From the NCBI RefSeq assembly GCF_946479605.1, contig NZ_CAMLGT010000161.1, forward strand, positions 1 through 8,848: a stretch of 8,848 bases of DNA, given 5' to 3'. Under the pieces are notes generated by a model. It was given only the letters and a program-made list of their open reading frames with translations. It searched no databases and was not told the origin of the DNA. The stretch comes from an uncultured Lacibacter sp. GTDB taxonomy: Bacteria; Bacteroidota; Bacteroidia; Chitinophagales; Chitinophagaceae. The position numbers were made by a program, and so were the translations under genes. Shown here in pieces: positions 4,868 to 8,848 of the stretch (position 1 is the first letter of the stretch; each line of letters begins with the position of its first letter).

Positions 4868-6877
4868 TTATCCTTTCGGTGGTAACACAAAATCCATTGG
4901 CCGTTTGCGAATATATCGCCAAAGTATGCCCAGGAATTCCGGGTAATCTCTCAACTTTATTCCTCTTGATTTTACTGCCACATAAAATGCCAGTCCAAAA
5001 CTCACAAAGAAATTCAGAAAGCCGATCATTCCCACACCAAGTAATATTGTACCGAGGTAACGGTAATTAACAGGGCCCTCCATTCCAAAAAAACCAATAG
5101 CCACATTACCTGCGGAAATAGTGATATGCCTGATGTCAAACGGTATACCGAATGTTTTACCAAAAAATGCAGCCATACCAAGAAAGAAACCAAGTGACAC
5201 ACTACCTGCAATAGACCCGAGTTTATTTTCAACCAGGTAAACCAGCCAGTTAAGTTGCTTTTTTCCTAACGAATGATGCAGCACCGGATGCATTTGAATC
5301 CGCTGCGGTAATTGAGCGTACACCACATAGTTCTCTACCCAACCTGCTATCAATCCGCTGAGGAACAAAAAGAATCCTGTAAAACAGGCAAACAGCAATG
5401 CAAGACTTTGGTAAGGATGTTGCGCCTGCAGCAACTCCAATGCAGCGGGCCCTTCAGCAATCTTCCATCCCGCAATTTTAAAAAACAAAAACGCAAGTAA
5501 ATAGGTGAGTGGAAAAACCACCAGCAAATTACCTGCAAATGAAGCAAGCTGGCTTCTTGACACCTGTGATATTGTTACGGCAAGATTATCAAGATCGGGT
5601 CTTCCCTTCAGTTTCGTGCTGTCTAATGAACTTGCTACTGCCGATGCTGTAAAAGCGGGTTGTTTTGTTGCAAGTGTAGATCCGGTTGACTGAATAAGAA
5701 GAAAACCCATACTATAATTTGCACTGTATGCCACTCCCTGCCAGAAAGGAGCAAGTGTAACCCTTACCAGTAAGTTCTTAATAATCGCAATAAATGAAAT
5801 GATAAATCCACCACCCAACGAACCAATAAACAAACGGTAAAACTCTTTTCTTGTTTTGGTAATGAACGAATCGCCTCTTCTTCCGCCATGTTCGGATATC
5901 TGGTAGGCCAACAACCCTAGGTTTTGCGAAAGAAATTCACCTAAACTGGTTTTCCTGTTCTGGTTTCTTACAACAGTAATAAAATAAGTAATGAAACGAT
6001 CAATATCAAAGTGCTGGTCATTATCAACCGCATCAAGAATCAATAAAATACGTTCCACATGCTGCTCCATACGGGTGAGCAAAAATGTTTCGGCAAGGCT
6101 TGTGCCCACATTTATTCTTTGTTCTTTTATAAAGCGGATACTCTGCAAACAGTTGTGCAATGCCTCATAAATACCGGCTGCAATTACTTTCTCATCATCA
6201 ATTTTATGCGTGTTCTTCTTTTTTTCAATAAGCATATTTACCAACCGGCTCTGCTCCACAAAAGGAAAAACTGCATCGTTATGAGAATCGTGCAGTCGGA
6301 TAATCTCTTTTTCAAGCCCCATCATTGCCAATCTGTACGACAGTGTTTGCATAGCCTTTACCAACTGTGTATTCAGCGATGGTTCATGAAGATTAACTTC
6401 AATGCCAATGCGCTCAAACAACAACTTCCACAACCCCGGGTCAATCTTTTCTATCCACACATAATCATTGCGTTTATAAAACACACGCTCAATCACAAAC
6501 AGAAAATCAACAGGTTCAAGCAATGCTGGTATGATCTTATGTTTGATCTTTGAACTTAACTCCTGCACAAATCCTCTTGAACTTAACAACCCACTTTCGG
6601 TAAGTGCGGTTGACAGATCAGCTTTTGCAAATTGAGAAAGTAATGCCTTACGTATAGAAAAAAGCAATGAACGGTCTTCCTGCAGCTGAAAAAGGAACGC
6701 CTTGAATTTAAGCTCAGCAGCTTCTTTATCATTCACATCGGCCGGTCGTATTTTTCTGAACAATTCCACCAAAAAATCAAGCCCACGGTTATTACTATCA
6801 ATCGACAGCACAATAGCCTCCCGCTTGGGAACATTGGTATCTGTTTTCTTTTTTTTGGGTAGAAGTCTGAATTTCAT
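4868..6877 (-). CDS. Polytopic membrane protein of the 'site-specific recombinase' (Gcr-like, PF10136) family
   Basis: The product has 669 residues. The first half (about 1-345) is soluble and helix-rich with a very basic N terminus (KKKK at 8-11). The second half is membrane-embedded, with hydrophobic segments near 350-370, 380-397, 448-468, 490-513, 553-573, 584-600 and 606-634. The conserved signature of the family is clear: SQLASFAGNLLVVFPL (442-457), FLSGLIAGWVENY (505-517), LPQRIQMHPVLHHSLG (523-538), NKLGSIAGSVSLGFFLG (551-567) and FGIPFDIRHITISAGNVA (576-593). Databases call this family 'site-specific recombinase' after a gonococcal gene. I see no tyrosine or serine recombinase catalytic motif, and the topology argues for a membrane function, so the name should not be read as an activity. 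The ATG at 6875-6877 is the natural start. The gene is divergent from clpS across 110 bp and ends at a shared hairpin. Confidence 0.85.
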   Translation of the reverse strand: MKFRLLPKKKKTDTNVPKREAIVLSIDSNNRGLDFLVELFRKIRPADVNDKEAAELKFKAFLFQLQEDRSLLFSIRKALLSQFAKADLSTALTESGLLSSRGFVQELSSKIKHKIIPALLEPVDFLFVIERVFYKRNDYVWIEKIDPGLWKLLFERIGIEVNLHEPSLNTQLVKAMQTLSYRLAMMGLEKEIIRLHDSHNDAVFPFVEQSRLVNMLIEKKKNTHKIDDEKVIAAGIYEALHNCLQSIRFIKEQRINVGTSLAETFLLTRMEQHVERILLILDAVDNDQHFDIDRFITYFITVVRNQNRKTSLGEFLSQNLGLLAYQISEHGGRRGDSFITKTRKEFYRLFIGSLGGGFIISFIAIIKNLLVRVTLAPFWQGVAYSANYSMGFLLIQSTGSTLATKQPAFTASAVASSLDSTKLKGRPDLDNLAVTISQVSRSQLASFAGNLLVVFPLTYLLAFLFFKIAGWKIAEGPAALELLQAQHPYQSLALLFACFTGFFLFLSGLIAGWVENYVVYAQLPQRIQMHPVLHHSLGKKQLNWLVYLVENKLGSIAGSVSLGFFLGMAAFFGKTFGIPFDIRHITISAGNVAIGFFGMEGPVNYRYLGTILLGVGMIGFLNFFVSFGLAFYVAVKSRGIKLRDYPEFLGILWRYIRKRPMDFVLPPKG

Positions 6878-6951
6878 GCGCTTTTATTGTTCTGGCAACC
6901 CATTTATGACAACTATTATACCGCTTTAGTTGCTTTATTAAAATGAAGGAA

Positions 6952-6981
6952 TTGTTTATTTCTGATCTCTGATTAATTTTG
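6952..6981 (+). promoter_or_regulatory. Promoter of clpS-aat
   Basis: TTG at 6952-6954, exactly 19 bases, then TAATTTTG at 6974-6981 is a full match to the Bacteroidota promoter consensus. The -7 box ends only 6 bases before the ATG at 6988, so the transcript would start at or next to the start codon. Confidence 0.75.
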
Positions 6982-6987
6982 CACCTG

Positions 6988-7281
6988 ATGGCATTGTTAT
7001 CCACACATACTAAAGAATTATTTGAAACAGATGTTCTTACTGATCTGGAAGAACCCTGCCACCTGATTATGTGGAATGATGAAGTGAATACATTTGAATG
7101 GGTAATTGAAACGCTGATCGACATTTGCGATCAAACACCCGAGCAGGCAGAACAATGTGCATGGATCATTCACACTAAAGGTAAATATGCTGTTAAGAAC
7201 GGATCGTATGATGATCTGAAGCCACTTTGCGATGCAATTACTGAACGTGGCATTGGGGCTACTGTAGAAGTAATTGCCTGA
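6988..7281 (+). CDS. clpS: ClpS, N-degron adaptor of the Clp protease
   Basis: The product has 97 residues from the ATG at 6988. A TTG at 6979 in the same frame lies inside the -7 promoter box and cannot be the start. ClpS is a small cytosolic adaptor that binds proteins with a destabilising N-terminal residue (Leu, Phe, Tyr, Trp) and hands them to the Clp AAA+ unfoldase and ClpP. The fold signature is present: a flexible N-terminal tail (1-22), then LIMWNDEVNTFEWVIETL (26-43), AEQCAWIIHTKGK (54-66) and the C-terminal strand region. By alignment with E. coli ClpS as I know it, the alpha-amino-binding residues Asn34, Asp35 and His66 correspond to Asn30, Asp31 and His62. The next acidic position is Glu32, and the gatekeeper Met40 is Phe36. 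It is followed 37 bp later by aat, the enzyme that creates its substrates; the two are evidently one operon. Confidence 0.9.
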   Translation: MALLSTHTKELFETDVLTDLEEPCHLIMWNDEVNTFEWVIETLIDICDQTPEQAEQCAWIIHTKGKYAVKNGSYDDLKPLCDAITERGIGATVEVIA

Positions 7282-7318
7282 CAAGCCTCATTCCGTTGCC
7301 CAACTTTTCAAATTATAC

Positions 7319-7963
7319 ATGTCGCTAACTCTTTTAACTGATAAACTTTGGTTTCCGCCTGCTGACAATGCAACAGCTGATGGGTTGCTTGCCATTGGAG
7401 GAGATTTGCAGCTTGAGCGGTTGTTATTGGCATACAGAAGCGGCATTTTCCCTTGGTTCAATGATGATGAACCTCCGCTATGGTGGTGCCCCGATCCCCG
7501 GTGTGTACTCATTCCTGAAGAATTATACGTGAGTAAAAGCATGCAGCAACTGATAAAGCGAAATGCATTTACTGTAACATTCAACAAAGCGTTCAGCACT
7601 GTTATTCACCTTTGTGGGCAAACACGTAAGCTAAAAGAAGGCACATGGATCACCAGAGAAATTGAAAAAGCATATACCCAGCTTCATCAAAAAGGACATG
7701 CCCTGAGTGCAGAAGCCTGGCTTGATAATGAACTTGCAGGCGGATTATATGGCGTAAGACTTGGCAATATTTTTTTTGGCGAAAGCATGTTCAGTAAAGT
7801 GAGCAATGCAAGCAAGTATGCATTTATAACGCTTGTACAACAGTTACAAAAAGAAGGTGTGGTGCTCATCGATTGCCAGATACATACAGCACACCTTGAA
7901 AGTCTTGGTGCAAAAATGATCAGCAGAAAAGAATTTCTTGCTGTGGTAAAAACAAATACGTGA
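7319..7963 (+). CDS. aat: Leucyl/phenylalanyl-tRNA--protein transferase
   Basis: The product has 214 residues. It moves Leu or Phe from charged tRNA to the N terminus of proteins that begin with Arg or Lys, marking them for ClpS-Clp degradation. The sequence is canonical throughout: WFPPADNATADGLLAIGGDL (11-30), AYRSGIFPWF (38-47), WWCPDPRCVL (55-64), GHALSAEAW (126-134), GGLYGVRLGNIFFGESMFS (141-159), ASKYAF (164-169) and IDCQIHTAHLESLGA (184-198). Glu155, Asp185 and Gln187 correspond to residues near the catalytic centre of the E. coli enzyme (Glu156, Asp186, Gln188). The ATG at 7319 gives the usual family start just before the WFPP block; an in-frame TTG at 7274 would overlap clpS and add an unrelated 15-residue tail. 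Length is typical of the family. It is transcribed with clpS; a weak AT stem with a T-run (about 7964-7989) and the hairpin at 8021 follow. Confidence 0.96.
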   Translation: MSLTLLTDKLWFPPADNATADGLLAIGGDLQLERLLLAYRSGIFPWFNDDEPPLWWCPDPRCVLIPEELYVSKSMQQLIKRNAFTVTFNKAFSTVIHLCGQTRKLKEGTWITREIEKAYTQLHQKGHALSAEAWLDNELAGGLYGVRLGNIFFGESMFSKVSNASKYAFITLVQQLQKEGVVLIDCQIHTAHLESLGAKMISRKEFLAVVKTNT

Positions 7964-8020
7964 GAAAACTTTTGAACGTTTTGTTTTTTTAGTTGAATAC
8001 AAAATGTTCTGAAATACACA

Positions 8021-8047
8021 AAAGCCGGTTGCAATGCAACCGGCTTT
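8021..8047. terminator. Bidirectional terminator between aat and the lipocalin-like gene
   Basis: Twelve perfect base pairs (8021-8032 with 8036-8047) close a 3-base AAT loop. The stem is A3 + GCCGGTTGC with its complement + T3. It lies between convergent genes, 5 bp past the minus-strand gene's stop. On the minus strand T4 follows the stem; on the plus strand the T-run is only T3, so it should work better for the minus gene. Confidence 0.82.
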
Positions 8048-8051
8048 CACA

Positions 8052-8483
8052 TTATTTCTTTCGCTTAAAATACAGTACAGCACTATCTGCACTCATAACA
8101 CTGAATTGTTCAGGTGTAAAAGAAAGCACTTGCATCACCTCTTTATCTGTTGCAGAATCACCTTCAATAATAACAAGCTGTGCGCTGTCTTTCCATTCAT
8201 ATCTTCCTTTCTGTGGCAAAATACTATCGTTCAGCAATTGTGTAATTGCGCCATCGGCATCAAACCTGATCGTGTAGTTTGTAAGATTTGAATCAAGAGC
8301 AAGCAGCAACAAACCAATACTGCCTGAATCATTCGCTGCTACAGAATCAATTTTCCAATCACCGATGATGGTTTCCGTGTAAACAGCTGTTGAAGGTTTA
8401 CCTGTAAGCTTTGGTGAAAAATATAAATACAAAGCTCCGCCTGCGGCTGCCAATAGTACGACAGCCAAAATGATCTTTTTCAT
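8052..8483 (-). CDS. Membrane-anchored small protein, possibly lipocalin-like
   Basis: The product has 143 residues. MKKIILAVVLLAAAGGALYLYF (1-22) is a single N-terminal hydrophobic helix. It lacks a lipobox Cys and has no clear cleavage site, so it is probably a signal anchor with the rest facing the periplasm. The outer part is beta-rich and begins IIGDWKIDSV (39-48), the W-containing opening strand seen in lipocalin-like and related small barrel domains. It continues with YTIRFDADGAITQ (70-82), KGRYEWKDSAQLVI (92-105), then VMQVLSFTPEQFSVM (116-130) and a final strand ending in RKK. These alternating strands fit an 8-stranded barrel, but I cannot assign a Pfam family with confidence, and no ligand is predictable. 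It is a single gene with a terminator directly behind it and another hairpin upstream after the EVE gene. Confidence 0.8.
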   Translation of the reverse strand: MKKIILAVVLLAAAGGALYLYFSPKLTGKPSTAVYTETIIGDWKIDSVAANDSGSIGLLLLALDSNLTNYTIRFDADGAITQLLNDSILPQKGRYEWKDSAQLVIIEGDSATDKEVMQVLSFTPEQFSVMSADSAVLYFKRKK

Positions 8484-8584
8484 TTTGATAAGTTTAATTG
8501 TTTAAAATGAGAAGCGAGAGATGCAGAAGCAGTGAAGTACTTGCTGAATTCATTTGCCGGCGTGCAAATCACTCAACTGCTGAT

Positions 8585-8610
8585 GTATCATCATAAGTAA
8601 TGATTGATAC
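8585..8610. repeat. Imperfect palindrome upstream of the lipocalin-like gene
   Basis: GTATCATCAT (8585-8594) and ATGATTGATAC (8600-8610) are inverted copies with one inserted base, separated by AAGTA. It lies about 100 bp before the minus-strand start at 8483, with no T-run, which suits a dimeric regulator's site better than a terminator. Confidence 0.3.
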
Positions 8611-8651
8611 CGCTAACTGTAAAATGTAACCGAAGCTAATTGTTAAAAAAT

Positions 8652-8774
8652 GCTAAGAGTGGCTAAGAGTTTAAAAGAGAAAAAAAGAAAAAGAGAGCAC
8701 TTCATAATGATGCATAAAAAAAGAGCTGGCTGTACCAACTCTTTAAACTCTTTTTACTTATTCAAACTCTTAGC
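8652..8774. repeat. GCTAAGAGT repeats, direct and inverted, around the EVE-gene terminator
   Basis: GCTAAGAGT occurs twice in tandem (8652-8660 and 8662-8670). The second copy extends to GCTAAGAGTTT (8662-8672), which is matched perfectly in inverted form at 8764-8774, ending one base before the EVE stop codon. Further AAACTCTTT-type words lie at 8738-8753. The arms enclose the terminator hairpin. Confidence 0.6.
8715..8744 (-). terminator. Intrinsic terminator of the EVE-domain gene
   Basis: Read on the minus strand, AAAGAGTTGG, a 5-base loop, then CCAGCTCTTT forms a 10-bp stem with one G-U pair, followed by a run of T (8721-8715) and then ATGC. It lies about 30 bp past the stop codon at 8777-8775. 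Confidence 0.85.
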
Positions 8775-8848
8775 TTACTCACCTGCCAATTGGAGCACCA
8801 CATCCCATTCTGCATCTGTAACCTTTCCCACACTTAAACGGCCTAAAC
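8775..8848 (-). CDS. EVE-domain protein, C-terminal end (runs off right edge)
   Basis: On the minus strand the last 23 codons before TAA (8777-8775) read LGRLSVGKVTDAEWDVVLQL and then AGE. The pattern G-RLSV-x-x-(V/L)-T-x-x-E-W/F-x-x-(I/V)-L-x-L is the usual end of EVE-domain proteins (thymocyte nuclear protein 1 / YTH-like fold), where it closes the domain after a 'LV(R/K)Q' strand. EVE domains bind modified bases in nucleic acid. Only the tail is visible, so the start, the length and any fused domain cannot be judged. The gene has its own terminator directly downstream. Confidence 0.68.
   Translation of the reverse strand, partial: LGRLSVGKVTDAEWDVVLQLAGE

Larger units (their letters stand above)
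8484..8774. other. Intergenic region between two minus-strand genes
   Basis: These 291 bp carry the terminator of the EVE gene (8715-8744), a purine-rich strip (about 8671-8697), inverted repeats described separately and presumably the promoter of the lipocalin-like gene. No perfect TAnnTTTG box is seen on the minus strand. ATTTGC/GCAAAT (8552-8569, 6-base arms, 6-base loop) is another small dyad that could be an operator. No credible reading frame is present. Confidence 0.55.

Noticed and set aside
6059..6553. 164-codon plus-strand frame
   Set aside because: It lies wholly antisense inside the Gcr-like membrane protein gene, which has clear family motifs; the antisense product has none.
6979..6987. 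TTG start for clpS
   Set aside because: The TTG is part of the -7 promoter box TAATTTTG, so it would not be transcribed; the ATG at 6988 fits the family.
7274..7318. TTG start for aat overlapping clpS
   Set aside because: It adds 15 residues without family similarity; the ATG at 7319 gives the standard N terminus just before WFPP.

Overview
The window looks like a chromosomal stretch from a member of the Bacteroidota, most likely close to Chitinophagaceae; the family-level placement is an inference. The evidence is: start codons preceded by AT-rich leaders with no Shine-Dalgarno sequence; at least two good matches to the Bacteroidota promoter (TTG, then about 19 bases, then TAnnTTTG), before the tRNA and before clpS; secreted proteins whose signal peptides end next to Gln; and families common in this phylum (DUF1080, DUF2911, a soluble PAS histidine kinase).

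Layout. The left edge (1-474, minus) holds the first 158 codons of a secreted protein that runs off the window and that I do not recognise. Next comes a 579-bp gap without a convincing gene (475-1053). It contains a degenerate 21-bp tandem array (about 11 units, 661-874) framed by short inverted repeats; this is the least explained signal here. On the plus strand follow a small two-helix membrane protein (1054-1293) and a DUF1080 lipoprotein (1374-2189). The lipoprotein gene meets a minus-strand PAS histidine kinase gene (2192-3223) tail to tail with only 2 bp between them. After an AT-rich divergent gap, a secreted DUF2911/TPR protein (3496-4605) ends at a strong hairpin. A tRNA-Val(TAC) with its own promoter and terminator follows (4714-4788). 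A long minus-strand gene (4868-6877) encodes a polytopic membrane protein of the family labelled 'site-specific recombinase' (Gcr-like). Divergent from it is the clpS-aat pair (6988-7963). A bidirectional hairpin separates aat from a minus-strand anchored lipocalin-like protein (8052-8483). The right edge carries the last 23 codons of an EVE-domain protein (minus) with its terminator.

How the genes fit together. clpS and aat form the clearest functional unit. Aat adds Leu or Phe to the N terminus of proteins beginning with basic residues, and ClpS delivers such N-degron substrates to a Clp protease. The other genes look like independent transcription units: the tRNA lies between two 15-bp palindromes, and most strand changes are marked by hairpins. 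No transposase, integrase, phage gene, CRISPR array or toxin-antitoxin pair is visible. Apart from the repeat tract, this is an ordinary core-genome neighbourhood.
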